This document shows positions 52,667 through 61,255 of a stretch of DNA of 64,000 nt, piece after piece. Position 1 is the stretch's first letter. Each line of letters starts with the position of its first letter. A program made the translations under genes and the position numbers. The DNA is from Caldilineaceae bacterium (GTDB lineage: Bacteria > Chloroflexota > Anaerolineae > Caldilineales > Caldilineaceae): NCBI GenBank assembly GCA_022824025.1, contig JAJEBF010000051.1, forward strand, positions 20,578 through 84,577, in the 5' to 3' direction. The notes under the pieces are model-generated. The model made no database searches. It saw only the letters and a program-made list of their open reading frames with translations, and was not told where the DNA came from.

Positions 52667-55348
52667 CTACATCCAGATCCGGGGCGGGGCGTCGTTCTCC
52701 TCAGAAGGAGGCGGCAACTCGGCTTGCTCACCGTCCACAGACCCGCTGCCCGCGGCTCCGCTGCCGCCATTTCCGCCGCCGGCAGTCCCATTGGTTTCGG
52801 TTACGCTGCCTGCGGACCCATTGTCAGGTTTACGGGGTGAGGATGGCGCAGCGGGAAGCATTGCGGGCTCCTCCGCTTCCCGCCTCGGAACGCGCTCTCC
52901 TGCGCTTCGGAGGTAAACCTCCCGCCCCTGGCTTTGGCCTCGATCCGGCCCCAGGATGCCAGCCGCTTCGAGCTGCTCCACCAGGCGGCTGGCGCGGTTG
53001 TAGCCCACCCGCAGCTTCCTCTGCAATATCGTCACCGAACCGCGCCCGGCTTCCGAAACGACCTGAACCGCCTCGTCGAAAAGCCCGTCCCGCCCATCGT
53101 CAGATTGTGTCTGATCCCCCACGCCGTTCCGCTCATCCTCCTTTTCCAGAAGCGGCAGCGATTCACTCTCGCCGCGTTGCGCTGCGCCCTCCGCGGCAGG
53201 CAGCTCTCGCTCTTCTATCGCCGAAGTCTCAGGAGTGAAGAGCGGGAACTGTTCGTCCTCTTCTCGTCCCTGTCCGTTCCCCTCTTGCGCCTGAATGTAA
53301 GTCTCCAGGTTGTGGAAATTCTGCCAGTAACGGACGATGCGGTTCGTCTCGGCATCATCCAGAAACGCGCCCTGCAACCGCTCCAGCTTGCTCGCATCCG
53401 GCGCCATAAACAACATGTCGCCCCGCCCCAGCAGGTTCTCCGCGCCCGGCACGTCCAGCACCACCCGGCTGTCTATCTGGCTGGTCACCGCAAAGGCGAT
53501 GCGGGCCGGGAAATTGGCCTTGATCAGGCCGGTGATGACATCGACAGACGGCCGCTGGGTTGCGATGATCATGTGAATGCCCACCGCACGCGCCATCTGC
53601 GCCAGCCGGATTACGTGTTTCTCCACCTCCTCCGGCGCCGCCATCATCAGATCGGCCATCTCGTCAATGATCACGACGACGTAGGGCAGGATCTCCTCAC
53701 CCAGTTTACGCAAATGAGCGTTGAATCGCTCCAAATCGCGTACGCCCGCCTTGTTGAGCAACTGATAGCGCCGCTCCATCTCCTTGATGCACCAGAACAG
53801 CACGCCCGCGGCCCGGTCCACATCCGTCACCACCGGGCTGAGAAGATGCGGCGTGCCGTTGTAGACGGTCAACTCGACCATCTTCGGATCGATCATCAGC
53901 ATGCGCAGCGTCTCCGGCGTGTGGGTCAAGAGCAGACAGCCGATGATCGAATTGATGCAGACCGACTTGCCCGTCCCCGTCGCGCCTGCGATCAACAGGT
54001 GGGGCATCCGCGCCAAGTCGGTAACCACCGGCTTGCCCCGCACGTCCTCGCCCAGCGCAATCGGCAGACGCCCCCTGGTCTTTATCGCCTCAAACTCCTC
54101 GCCCTCCATCAACTCCTTCAGCCCCACATTATTGCTCTCAGTATTCGGCACCTCGATGCCAACGTAGCTCGTGCCCGGTATCGGCGCCTCGATCCGCACC
54201 GTGCGCGCCGCGAGCGCAAGCGCCAAATCGTTGCTCAAACTGGCAATCTTGCTGACTTTCACCTTGGTGCGCTTGACCTCCCCGCGCACCGTGCGCTCGG
54301 TATAGCCTGGCCGAATCAGATATTGCGTGACGGTGGGGCCGGCGTTGACCCCCTCAAAGTCCGCCGGAACGCCGAACAACGCCAGGGTCTCCTCCAGCAG
54401 CCGCCCCCGAAAACGGATCAGATCGTCGCTGTCGATCGACCGGTCCCAGAAGTCCAGCATATCGCTCAGCTGCGGAAGTTCCCACGTCGGTTCCGTCCTC
54501 CCATTCCCGCTCTTCAGGCCGCCGTCGGCATCGATCGCCGTCACTGCATTGTCGGATTCGACAAGCTCTTCCGACAGCGGATGCTGCCTGCTCTCGGCCG
54601 CCTGAGGGACGTGCGCATCAGGGGAAATCGGGGTGGAAGGAGGAGCGACTGCCTCGCCCCGCTCTTCTCTCTCCCCGGCTCTGGATCTGAAGAGGTCCTT
54701 GCGCCGTTCCTCCCGCCACATCTTCTGCAAAAGCCCCCACATGTCAAGGCCCGCAGCCCTGCTTGCAACCCAGAGCCCATCCCACAGCCGGCGGCCGGTC
54801 AGCAGCGACAACCCCGCCAGGGCCACGAGAAGAATAACCGCCCACCCACCCAGGCCAGGCGCCGCATCCACCAGTGTATTGGCGAAGAACAGACCCAGCG
54901 CGCCGCCGGCCCGCCCGTCCAGAACGCGCGCCGCCCGCGTCATCGGCGGCAAAGACAGCGTGATGGCGGCTATGTATGCCAGGAAAATCAGAAGAAGCCC
55001 GGTCGGTACCCGCCAGGGCAGCACCGGCATCTCGCCGCCCGAACGACCTCCGGCACGAGAAGATTTACGCCGGTCCGGCCCATCAATGGCGCGCAACACC
55101 ATCCACAGACCCAGAAAACCGGTCAGTAAAGGAACACCGGCCACGCCGTCTCCGGTGGCGTCGCGCAGCAGATCGATCCACAGCCCGGTAACACTGCCGC
55201 GTGAACCGGTCAGCAGGCTCAGCAGCGTAAAGACCGAAATCAGCACCAGGCTCAGGCCGACAACCTCGACGCGGGTGACGACCGCCAGCCCGTCCAGAAG
55301 CTGCCTGCGCGGGGTTGTTTTCTTCTTCGTACGCCTCTTGGCTACCAT
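52667..55348 (-). CDS. ftsK: DNA translocase FtsK/SpoIIIE
   Basis: An 893-residue chromosome-segregation ATPase. N-terminal region: four membrane spans (VVGLSLVLISVFTLLSLL, VAGVPLLTGFLGLWMVLRAI, VPTGLLLIFLAYIAAITLSL, LGGWAVILLVALAGLSLLTG). A Glu/Ser-rich linker follows to about residue 300. The RecA-like motor has Walker A GATGTGKSVCIN (about 445-456) and Walker B LPYVVVIIDEMADLM. The gamma winged-helix domain (AVQVVSEAGRGSVTILQRKLRVGYNRASRLVEQLE) reads DNA polarity sequences. A second low-complexity tail (GSAGSVTETNGTAGG and following) is longer than usual. Cell-division housekeeping gene. Confidence 0.96.
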   Translation of the reverse strand: MVAKRRTKKKTTPRRQLLDGLAVVTRVEVVGLSLVLISVFTLLSLLTGSRGSVTGLWIDLLRDATGDGVAGVPLLTGFLGLWMVLRAIDGPDRRKSSRAGGRSGGEMPVLPWRVPTGLLLIFLAYIAAITLSLPPMTRAARVLDGRAGGALGLFFANTLVDAAPGLGGWAVILLVALAGLSLLTGRRLWDGLWVASRAAGLDMWGLLQKMWREERRKDLFRSRAGEREERGEAVAPPSTPISPDAHVPQAAESRQHPLSEELVESDNAVTAIDADGGLKSGNGRTEPTWELPQLSDMLDFWDRSIDSDDLIRFRGRLLEETLALFGVPADFEGVNAGPTVTQYLIRPGYTERTVRGEVKRTKVKVSKIASLSNDLALALAARTVRIEAPIPGTSYVGIEVPNTESNNVGLKELMEGEEFEAIKTRGRLPIALGEDVRGKPVVTDLARMPHLLIAGATGTGKSVCINSIIGCLLLTHTPETLRMLMIDPKMVELTVYNGTPHLLSPVVTDVDRAAGVLFWCIKEMERRYQLLNKAGVRDLERFNAHLRKLGEEILPYVVVIIDEMADLMMAAPEEVEKHVIRLAQMARAVGIHMIIATQRPSVDVITGLIKANFPARIAFAVTSQIDSRVVLDVPGAENLLGRGDMLFMAPDASKLERLQGAFLDDAETNRIVRYWQNFHNLETYIQAQEGNGQGREEDEQFPLFTPETSAIEERELPAAEGAAQRGESESLPLLEKEDERNGVGDQTQSDDGRDGLFDEAVQVVSEAGRGSVTILQRKLRVGYNRASRLVEQLEAAGILGPDRGQSQGREVYLRSAGERVPRREAEEPAMLPAAPSSPRKPDNGSAGSVTETNGTAGGGNGGSGAAGSGSVDGEQAELPPPSEENDAPPRIWM

Positions 55349-55651
55349 AGAGCAATCGGGGTGTGTCGCGGCTCGCGGCGGACGACCGCACGAACCTTTC
55401 CGGAGTCAGTATCCGCACTCCACCTTCTCGTGGAGCAAGAACAAACGTTCCTGACACAGTATATCAACGAACGCCGATTTCACCAATCAACCTCTACCGA
55501 AAAAGCGCTATGCAGCCAATACGTTTTGCCCGCGTTTCGCAACCGAAACGCGGGCGTCTTCCCATCGCAACAACGTATCCTCTGTGCCGGCTCCCTTTCC
55601 AGGAGCGCCTGCTTCATGAAACCCCGCCGCCGCTTCCGCCGCGGCGCACGC
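55349..55651. other. Intergenic region between ftsK and the RNase J gene
   Basis: About 300 bp; it holds a strong hairpin at 55528-55555 and otherwise no gene. The ftsK start has no obvious strong ribosome site. Read on the minus strand the RNase J stop is followed by a GC-rich stretch. Confidence 0.4.
55528..55555 (-). terminator. Strong hairpin downstream of the RNase J gene
   Basis: Perfect twelve-base stem GCCCGCGTTTCG (55528-55539) and CGAAACGCGGGC (55544-55555) with a CAAC four-base loop. On the minus strand it is followed by AAAACG, so it lacks the U-tract of a canonical terminator; it could act as an RNA 3'-end stabiliser or as a rho-type/weak terminator. Confidence 0.5.
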
Positions 55652-57379
55652 CTACACCTGCATCACCACAGGCAGAATCATCGGCCTCCGTCCCATCTCT
55701 TTGCTGCAGAAAGTGGCCAAAGCGTTGCGAACGCGCCGGGAGAGCGCTGTGGGCGAAATCTTGCCCTTGACCTCCTTGCGAACAATCTCCTCCGCCCGCA
55801 GTATCAACCCCTCATTGTCCCGTATATAAACAAAACCCCGGCTGATAATCTCCGGCCCATAGAGAATCGAGCCGTCAAACTCGTCCAATGCCACGATACA
55901 CACGAGAAAGCCGTCGCTTCCCAGATGGCGACGGTCGCGCAGAACAACGCTGCCAATGTCGCCGACACCCAACCCGTCGACAAAAACATGGTTGGCGCTC
56001 ACGTGCTCGCCCAGCCGCCCCTGAATCGCATCGGCCTCGTCCGCGAATCGACCGAACTCGACCACCTGCCCATCTTCCACCACGAAGACGTTCTCCGCGG
56101 CCAAACCAACCTCCTGCGCCAGCTCGCCATGCAGAACAAGATGCCGGTAGGCGCCATGCACAGGGATGAAATAGCGCGGCCGCACCAACTCCAGCATCCG
56201 CCTGTAGTCCTCCTTGCCGCCATGACCGCTGACGTGGACATCGTCCGACAGTTCGTGATAGAAGACCCGGGCCCCGCGACGGTACAGATTGTCCACCGTG
56301 CGGTTGAACAGCTCCTCGTTGCCGGGGATCGGCGTCGCGCTCAGGACGACGGTGTCCCCCTGGCGCAAGCTGATCTGGCGCTGGTCGCCCAGGCTCATGC
56401 GCACCATGGCGCTGGTCGGCTCCCCCTGGCTCCCCGTCGCGATGATCGTCACCTGGCCCGAGGGCAACTCCTCCATCTCTTTGGCGGTCAGAAGCTCGTC
56501 CTGCCGGATATCCAGGTAGCCGAGACCGATCGCGATCTTAACGTTGTTGATCATCGAGCGCCCGATCATCCCGACCCGCCGCCCGTGCTTGCGAGAAATT
56601 GTGATGATCTGCTGCACCCGGCTTATGTTGCTGGCAAATGTTGCCAGAATCACCCGCCCATCCACCTGCGAAAAGATGTCATCAAGCGTCTCCTCGACTT
56701 TGGTCTCGCTGGGCGTGCTGCCTTCCGCCTCGATATTTGTGCTGTCACCCAACAGCAGCAGGACCCCCTCATCGCCCCAGCGCCGCAGCTTCTCCACCTC
56801 GGTCAACTTGCCGTCCACCGGCGTCTCGTCAAACTTGTAATCGCTCGTGAGAATCACCCGCCCGGCCGGCGTCGACACACTGACGCCTACACTGTCCGGA
56901 AAGCTGTGGCACGTGTGGAAAAACTCAATCGTAAACGGTTCCAGTGTGATCACATCACTTTCCGTCACCGTATGCAGCTCGGTCTGGGCCAGCAACCCAT
57001 GTTCCGACAGCTTGCCCTGCAGCAGGCCCTTCGTCAGCGCCGTGGCATATACCGGCGCATCCAAACCCTGATCGATCAGATAGGGCAACGCCCCGATGTG
57101 ATCCTCATGCCCGTGCGTCAGCACAATGCCGCGCAGCCAGTCCAATCGATCCAGCAGATATTCGGCCTCCGGTATCACGACATCCACACCGTGCATATCG
57201 CTGTCGGGGAACATCAGGCCGGCGTCCACGATCAGGATGTTCTCACCGGACTCCAGCAGCATCATGTTCTTTCCGATTCCGCCCAGCCCGCCCAGGGGTA
57301 TCACACGCAATTGAGTCGTAGCGGCTTCGTCCGCGCGCGGACGGTCCGCTTCGGCAATGGCTGTTTCCGTTTGGTCCAT
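55652..57379 (-). CDS. rnj: Ribonuclease J
   Basis: A 575-residue metallo-beta-lactamase/beta-CASP ribonuclease with 5'-3' exonuclease and endonuclease activity in mRNA decay and rRNA maturation. Metal motif LTHGHEDHIGALPYL near residue 78; ILTSDYKFDETPVDG; beta-CASP blocks LLGDSTNIEAEGST and TIIATGSQGEPTSAMVRMS; FIPVHGAYRHL; C-terminal domain with VRNALATFCSKEMGRRPMILPVVMQV. ATG at 57379 follows AAAGGAG. A long leader with terminator and hairpins precedes it (see separate entries), suggesting feedback control of its own mRNA. Confidence 0.95.
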   Translation of the reverse strand: MDQTETAIAEADRPRADEAATTQLRVIPLGGLGGIGKNMMLLESGENILIVDAGLMFPDSDMHGVDVVIPEAEYLLDRLDWLRGIVLTHGHEDHIGALPYLIDQGLDAPVYATALTKGLLQGKLSEHGLLAQTELHTVTESDVITLEPFTIEFFHTCHSFPDSVGVSVSTPAGRVILTSDYKFDETPVDGKLTEVEKLRRWGDEGVLLLLGDSTNIEAEGSTPSETKVEETLDDIFSQVDGRVILATFASNISRVQQIITISRKHGRRVGMIGRSMINNVKIAIGLGYLDIRQDELLTAKEMEELPSGQVTIIATGSQGEPTSAMVRMSLGDQRQISLRQGDTVVLSATPIPGNEELFNRTVDNLYRRGARVFYHELSDDVHVSGHGGKEDYRRMLELVRPRYFIPVHGAYRHLVLHGELAQEVGLAAENVFVVEDGQVVEFGRFADEADAIQGRLGEHVSANHVFVDGLGVGDIGSVVLRDRRHLGSDGFLVCIVALDEFDGSILYGPEIISRGFVYIRDNEGLILRAEEIVRKEVKGKISPTALSRRVRNALATFCSKEMGRRPMILPVVMQV

Positions 57380-57398
57380 TCGATTTCTCCTTTGAAAG

Positions 57399-57425
57399 GC
57401 ATGGCAGACGCGACGCCTGCCATGC
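57399..57425 (-). promoter_or_regulatory. Hairpin beside the RNase J ribosome binding site
   Basis: Perfect nine-base stem GCATGGCAG (57399-57407) and CTGCCATGC (57417-57425) with a nine-base loop. On the minus-strand mRNA it ends seven bases before the AAAGGAG ribosome site of rnj, so it can affect translation or RNase access. Confidence 0.6.
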
Positions 57426-57442
57426 TGCCTTTTTCGTCTAAC

Positions 57443-57475
57443 ATAAAAGCGCCGGGCAGCAACAGCTCCCAGCGC
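57443..57475 (-). terminator. Intrinsic terminator ahead of the RNase J gene
   Basis: On the minus strand GCGCTGGG (57475-57468) pairs with CCCGGCGC (57456-57449) over eight bases including one G-U pair, with an eleven-base loop, followed by TTTTATG. It sits 64 bp upstream of the rnj start codon, in the leader. Confidence 0.6.
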
Positions 57476-57622
57476 GAAAAAAATCTACTGTGTATTACCG
57501 TTCAACATATACGCGCAGTGCGAGCAATGGATGAAATGTTGGGAGATTCGTTCACCCTTCAGCCGCCGCTCGCATCATCGCTCCGGTCGGCAGCCAGGCC
57601 CGCCCCTCTAAATTCAGTCACT
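57445..57622 (-). ncRNA. Candidate structured leader (attenuator) of the RNase J gene
   Basis: Segment transcribed from the promoter at 57629-57657 towards rnj, about 180 nucleotides, ending in an intrinsic terminator. It contains a stem GCTGCCG with CGGCGGC around a 19-base loop, and GGGAG with CTCCC as possible closing pairs. It matches no riboswitch class I could recognise (glycine, SAM, TPP, c-di-AMP and ZTP patterns were considered). Either an rnj leader under transcription attenuation or an independent small RNA. Confidence 0.45.
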
Positions 57623-57628
57623 CCCTCC

Positions 57629-57657
57629 ATTGTAACGCCGAATGCGCTGTTTGTCCA
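57629..57657 (-). promoter_or_regulatory. Promoter driving the RNase J leader
   Basis: On the minus strand, -35 TGGACA (57657-57652), 17-bp spacer, -10 TACAAT (57634-57629). Predicted transcription start near 57622, giving a leader of about 244 nucleotides before the rnj ATG. Confidence 0.65.
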
Positions 57658-57876
57658 CTTCTTCCGCGATGCGGTCTCTCCCAATCCGGGCGAGACGCGG
57701 TTGACGACCCCCAGGCAACAGGCAAACGAGCCCGGGCGCGCCTCACGCAGGACGCCGTCGAAATAAACATGCGGAAGTTGCCGTACAAGCGCTTAACTGC
57801 CCGCCGGCTACCGCCGCATGAGAAACGAAAAATCCGTTGCCTGCCGTCACAGTCGGCGTCCGCCCGCGGGTGAATG
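57658..57876. other. Spacer downstream of the GSI-alpha gene
   Basis: About 220 bp between the glutamine synthetase stop and the rnj promoter. A weak GCCG/CGGC hairpin followed by GGATTTTTCG near 57815-57860 (minus strand) may terminate the glnA transcript. No gene seen. Confidence 0.3.
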
Positions 57877-59238
57877 CTAATACACGCCCAGGTAGCGGTC
57901 CAACTCCCACCGCGTTACATAGTTGCGGTAGCTGTCCCACTCCAGCGTCTTCGCCTCGACATAACGTTCGATAACATGCTGGCCCAGCGCCTCCTGCACC
58001 ACGTCGTCCTGGCGCAGCGCCTCCAACGCCTCACCAAGATTGCCGGGCAACGTCTCCAGGCCGGAACGGTCACCGTTCATCTGGTAGAGGTCCTCCTCGG
58101 CCGGCAGCGGCGGGTCCAGCTGGCGCTCAATGCCGTCGAGACCGGCAGCCAGCATGACGGCGAACGCAAGGTAGGGATTCGCGCTCGGGTCAGGGCAGCG
58201 CAGTTCGCAACGCGTGCTCTGCGTCCGATTGGGATTGACGCGGGGAATGCGGATCAGCGCGCTCCGGTTTGTACGGCCCCAGGAAACATAAACCGGCGCC
58301 TCATAACCAGGCACCAGCCGCTTGTAACTGTTCACCAGCGGCGCAATGATCGGGGTGATCGCCGCCGCGTGCGCAAGCTGGCCCGCGATAAAATGCAGCG
58401 CGGTCTTGCTCAAACCATACTCATCGTCCGCGTCGTACATGCAGGTCTCTTCTTCACCATGACGCCAGAGACTCTGATGGACGTGCATCCCGGAACCATT
58501 GACCCCCGTGATCGGTTTGGGCATGAAGGTGCAGTGAAGACCGTTCTTCTGCGCAATCGCCTTGAGCGTCGTCCGTAAGGAGATCGTGTTGTCCGCCGCA
58601 GCCAGCGCGGGGCCGTACTGAAAGTCGATCTCATTCTGCCCGCTCGCAACCTCATGGTGAGAGGCCTCCACCTTGATGCCCAGGGCATTGAGCGCGTCAA
58701 CCATCTGGCGGCGCACACCATGCGCCGAATCCGAACTCACATCGAAATAGCCCGCTTCGTCATGCGGCGTCAGCGGGTAAAGGCTGTTATCCGGGTGCCG
58801 CCGAAATAAAAAGAACTCCAACTCCGGGCCCACAAGAAAATCGAAACCCAGATTTTTCGCGCGCTCCAACTGCCGGCGTAGAATATAACGAGGATCGCCG
58901 GCGAAGGGGTCCCCGCTCGGGGTGAAGATGTCGCAAACAACGCGCGCCGTGGACAGCTCCATCTCCCAAGGAATCGGCATGAACGTATCCAGATCCGGCA
59001 CCAGATACATGTCGCTCTCAGCGACGCGCGCAAACCCTTCAATCGAGCTGCCGTCGAACCATACACCGTTTTCGACCGCGCGATCCCAAAGATCGATCGG
59101 GATCGTTACCTGCTTGACAATGCCCATGATGTCGCTGAACTGAAGACGCACAAAGCGGACATTGTGTCTCTTGATCGTGTCGTCGATCCTTTCCAGCGTC
59201 TCCATCAGTTTTTCGTCGCCAAATGCGTCCAGGAGCAT
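57877..59238 (-). CDS. glnA: Glutamine synthetase type I-alpha
   Basis: A 453-residue enzyme making glutamine from glutamate, ammonia and ATP. Diagnostic segments are WFDGSSIEGFARVAESDMYLVPD, VGPELEFFLF (metal Glu), NEIDFQYG, NGSGMHVHQSL, KRLVPGYEAPVYVSWGRTNRSALIRIP (substrate Arg/His) and RCPDPSANPYLAFAVMLAAGLDGIE. The length of about 450 and absence of the adenylylation loop Tyr segment (DLYQMNGDRSG here) mark the GSI-alpha group found in Firmicutes, Thermotoga and archaea. ATG at 59238 follows AGGGGAAGG. Second of two tandem synthetase genes, 177 bp after the first. Confidence 0.95.
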   Translation of the reverse strand: MLLDAFGDEKLMETLERIDDTIKRHNVRFVRLQFSDIMGIVKQVTIPIDLWDRAVENGVWFDGSSIEGFARVAESDMYLVPDLDTFMPIPWEMELSTARVVCDIFTPSGDPFAGDPRYILRRQLERAKNLGFDFLVGPELEFFLFRRHPDNSLYPLTPHDEAGYFDVSSDSAHGVRRQMVDALNALGIKVEASHHEVASGQNEIDFQYGPALAAADNTISLRTTLKAIAQKNGLHCTFMPKPITGVNGSGMHVHQSLWRHGEEETCMYDADDEYGLSKTALHFIAGQLAHAAAITPIIAPLVNSYKRLVPGYEAPVYVSWGRTNRSALIRIPRVNPNRTQSTRCELRCPDPSANPYLAFAVMLAAGLDGIERQLDPPLPAEEDLYQMNGDRSGLETLPGNLGEALEALRQDDVVQEALGQHVIERYVEAKTLEWDSYRNYVTRWELDRYLGVY

Positions 59239-59254
59239 ATTTGCCTTCCCCTTT

Positions 59255-59330
59255 CAGATAGTTCCCAGTCGTCAGAATCTTATCGAAAAGGCAACCAGAT
59301 TCCAAGAATCCACGGCTGACAACTGAAAAC
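59255..59330. repeat. Heptad-phased intergenic repeat (copy L)
   Basis: Units CAGATAG, TTCCCAG, TCGTCAG (59255-59275) and, further along, GCTGACA, ACTGAAA (59315-59328) in the gap between the two glutamine synthetase genes. The weakest copy; the ACTGAAA unit links it to the other members. Confidence 0.4.
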
Positions 59331-59347
59331 CCCGCCACCTGAGGTAT

Positions 59348-59390
59348 GAAAGAAAAAGGGGGCAGACGCAATGCGCCGCGCCGCCCCCTT
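59348..59390 (-). terminator. Rho-independent terminator of the GSI-beta gene
   Basis: Eight-base stem AAGGGGGC (59356-59363 on the plus strand) with GCCCCCTT (59383-59390), and a GC-rich inner loop. On the minus strand it is followed by TTTTTCTTTC. It separates the two glutamine synthetase genes into different transcripts. Confidence 0.8.
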
Positions 59391-59415
59391 GTCGTCAATT
59401 ACGTTCGGCTCAACT

Positions 59416-60831
59416 CTAGATGCCGTAGTACATCACGAATTCCTGCGGATGCGGCCGCAGCCGCACTGCATCCACCTCTTCCAGCCGCTTGTACTCAATG
59501 TACGCATCCAGCAGGTCCGGGGTAAAGACGCCGCCTTCGAGCAGGTAGTCGTTGTCTTCCTCGAGCGCGTCCAGCACCTCGCCCAGGCTGCCCTTCACCA
59601 TCTCCACCTCTTTCAGGACATCCTCTTCGTACAAATCGATCTCGGCCGGATCGCCGGGATCAATCTGGTTCTTGATGCCGTCCATGCCGGCCATCACCAT
59701 CGCCGCGAAGGCCAGGTACGGGTTCGCGCCGGGGTCGGGGCAGCGGAATTCGATGCGCTTGCTGTTCGGCGACTGGCTGTACATCGGGATGCGGCAGGCC
59801 GCGGAACGGTTGCGCGCGGAGTAGGCCACGACCACCGGAGCCTCATAACCGGGAACCAGGCGTCGGTAGCTGTTGGTCAGGGGGGCGCAGAAGGCCAGCA
59901 GCGAATTGATGTGCTTCAGCAGTCCGCCCGTAAAGTGCAGGGCCATCTCACTGAGTCCGGCGTACTGGTCACCGGCGAACAGCGGCACGCCGTTCTTCCA
60001 AAAGCTCAGGTGTGTGTGCATGCCCGAACCGTTATCCTCGAAAAGCGGCTTCGGCATGAACGTGACCGTCTTCTCGTTCTCCTTGGCGACGTTCTTGATA
60101 ATGTACTTAAACAGCTGTACCTGGTCGGCCATCTGCAGAAGCGGCTTGAACTTCATGTCGATTTCAGCCTGGCCTGCCGTACCCACCTCATGGTGATGCA
60201 CTTCAATATCAAGGCCGGCGTCGATCATCTTGCGCGTCATCTCGGAACGGATGTCCTGCAAGGTATCATAGGGAGAAACCGGGAAGTAACCCCTCTTAAG
60301 GCCCACCGAATGACCTAAACCCATCTCGCCCGAGTTCCATGGCGCCTCCACACTGTCCACGTAGTAACCGGCCGTGTGGCGGCCTGCATCATAGGAAACA
60401 CCGTCAAAGATGAAAAACTCGGCTTCCGGCCCGACAAAGACGGTGTCGGCAATGCCATCAGATTCAACATACCTGACCGCTTTGCCGGCGACGTTGCGCG
60501 GGTCGCGGCTGTAGGCTTCGCCCGAAAGCGGGTCATGAACGTTGCAGATCGCGCTTAGCGTGGGCATGGCGCAAACCGGGTCGATGATCGCAGTTGTAGG
60601 ATCCAACCGCAGCACCATGTCGCTGTTCTCGATGCTCTGGAAGCCGCGAATCGAAGAGCCGTCAAAGCCCATCCCCTCATTGACCGCGTCATCCGCATCA
60701 AACTCCTCAACCGGCATTGTGAAGTGGTGCCACTGACCGAACAGATCGGTAAACTTGACATCCACCATCTGGATGCCGTTGTCCTGAATCGCGCTGTTCA
60801 GATCTTCAATTGAACTTACGTTGAGTTTCAT
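59416..60831 (-). CDS. glnA: Glutamine synthetase type I-beta
   Basis: A 471-residue dodecameric glutamine synthetase of the adenylylatable group. FDGSSIRGFQSIENSDMVLRLDP, VGPEAEFFIFDGV, QAEIDMKFKPLL, NGSGMHTHLSFWKNG, RRLVPGYEAPVVVAYSARNRSAACRIP and FRCPDPGANPYLAFAAMVMAGMDGI are diagnostic. IDLYEEDVLKE holds a Tyr at the position of the adenylylation site, as in GSI-beta, and residues 140-170 carry the beta-type insertion. ATG at 60831 lies beside AAGTAAGGA. First of two tandem, functionally different synthetase genes, separated by a terminator. Confidence 0.95.
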   Translation of the reverse strand: MKLNVSSIEDLNSAIQDNGIQMVDVKFTDLFGQWHHFTMPVEEFDADDAVNEGMGFDGSSIRGFQSIENSDMVLRLDPTTAIIDPVCAMPTLSAICNVHDPLSGEAYSRDPRNVAGKAVRYVESDGIADTVFVGPEAEFFIFDGVSYDAGRHTAGYYVDSVEAPWNSGEMGLGHSVGLKRGYFPVSPYDTLQDIRSEMTRKMIDAGLDIEVHHHEVGTAGQAEIDMKFKPLLQMADQVQLFKYIIKNVAKENEKTVTFMPKPLFEDNGSGMHTHLSFWKNGVPLFAGDQYAGLSEMALHFTGGLLKHINSLLAFCAPLTNSYRRLVPGYEAPVVVAYSARNRSAACRIPMYSQSPNSKRIEFRCPDPGANPYLAFAAMVMAGMDGIKNQIDPGDPAEIDLYEEDVLKEVEMVKGSLGEVLDALEEDNDYLLEGGVFTPDLLDAYIEYKRLEEVDAVRLRPHPQEFVMYYGI

Positions 60832-61255
60832 TCCTTACTTGATCCTTTCACAGATGGCATGGGGTCCATTTTGACCTGAGAATATGTCGATAGAACGATA
60901 ACTGTTGTAGTATACCCCGCGACCGTCAGCGCACTCTTGGACAATCCGAATAACGATTGCCCATATTTGTTTGTGCAGTTTGCATGATTCCCGCCGCTGC
61001 CGCTCTCCCTTCCCCCATAGCCCCAGCCTCTGCGCCGGACGCCGGCGAACCATCCGGCTGAAACATGCTGATGTCAATCATCCCCGCACACGGTGCCCTG
61101 GACGCCGCGCAACCCGCCTATCATATCCATTCGGGCCGCCGCAGTCTAATTTCGCCCTGCGCGGATTCACTGCTACACTGATGCCCCAACATCCGCAGTG
61201 TGACGCTGGGCCCGTTGAGCGGCCCACCGCCGACGATCGTCTACGAGCCAAAGCC
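60832..61255. other. Divergent intergenic region upstream of GSI-beta and the molybdopterin gene
   Basis: About 420 bp holding promoters for both directions. A minus-strand TATACT (near 60908) could be a -10 for glnA but lacks a good -35. The GTATACTACAAC string (minus) also occurs upstream of the isomerase gene at 13777. No other structure or gene recognised. Confidence 0.35.

Noticed and set aside
52934..55129. Plus-strand open frame of 731 codons opposite ftsK
   Set aside because: Low-complexity His/Arg/Gln-rich translation without motifs; the opposite strand encodes an unmistakable FtsK motor.
57445..57622. Glycine riboswitch, 6S RNA or other known RNA class upstream of the RNase J gene
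   Set aside because: A GAAGGGTGAACGAATCTCCC-like stretch slightly recalls a glycine aptamer, but the core elements do not line up and the downstream gene is not a glycine gene. Left as an unclassified leader.
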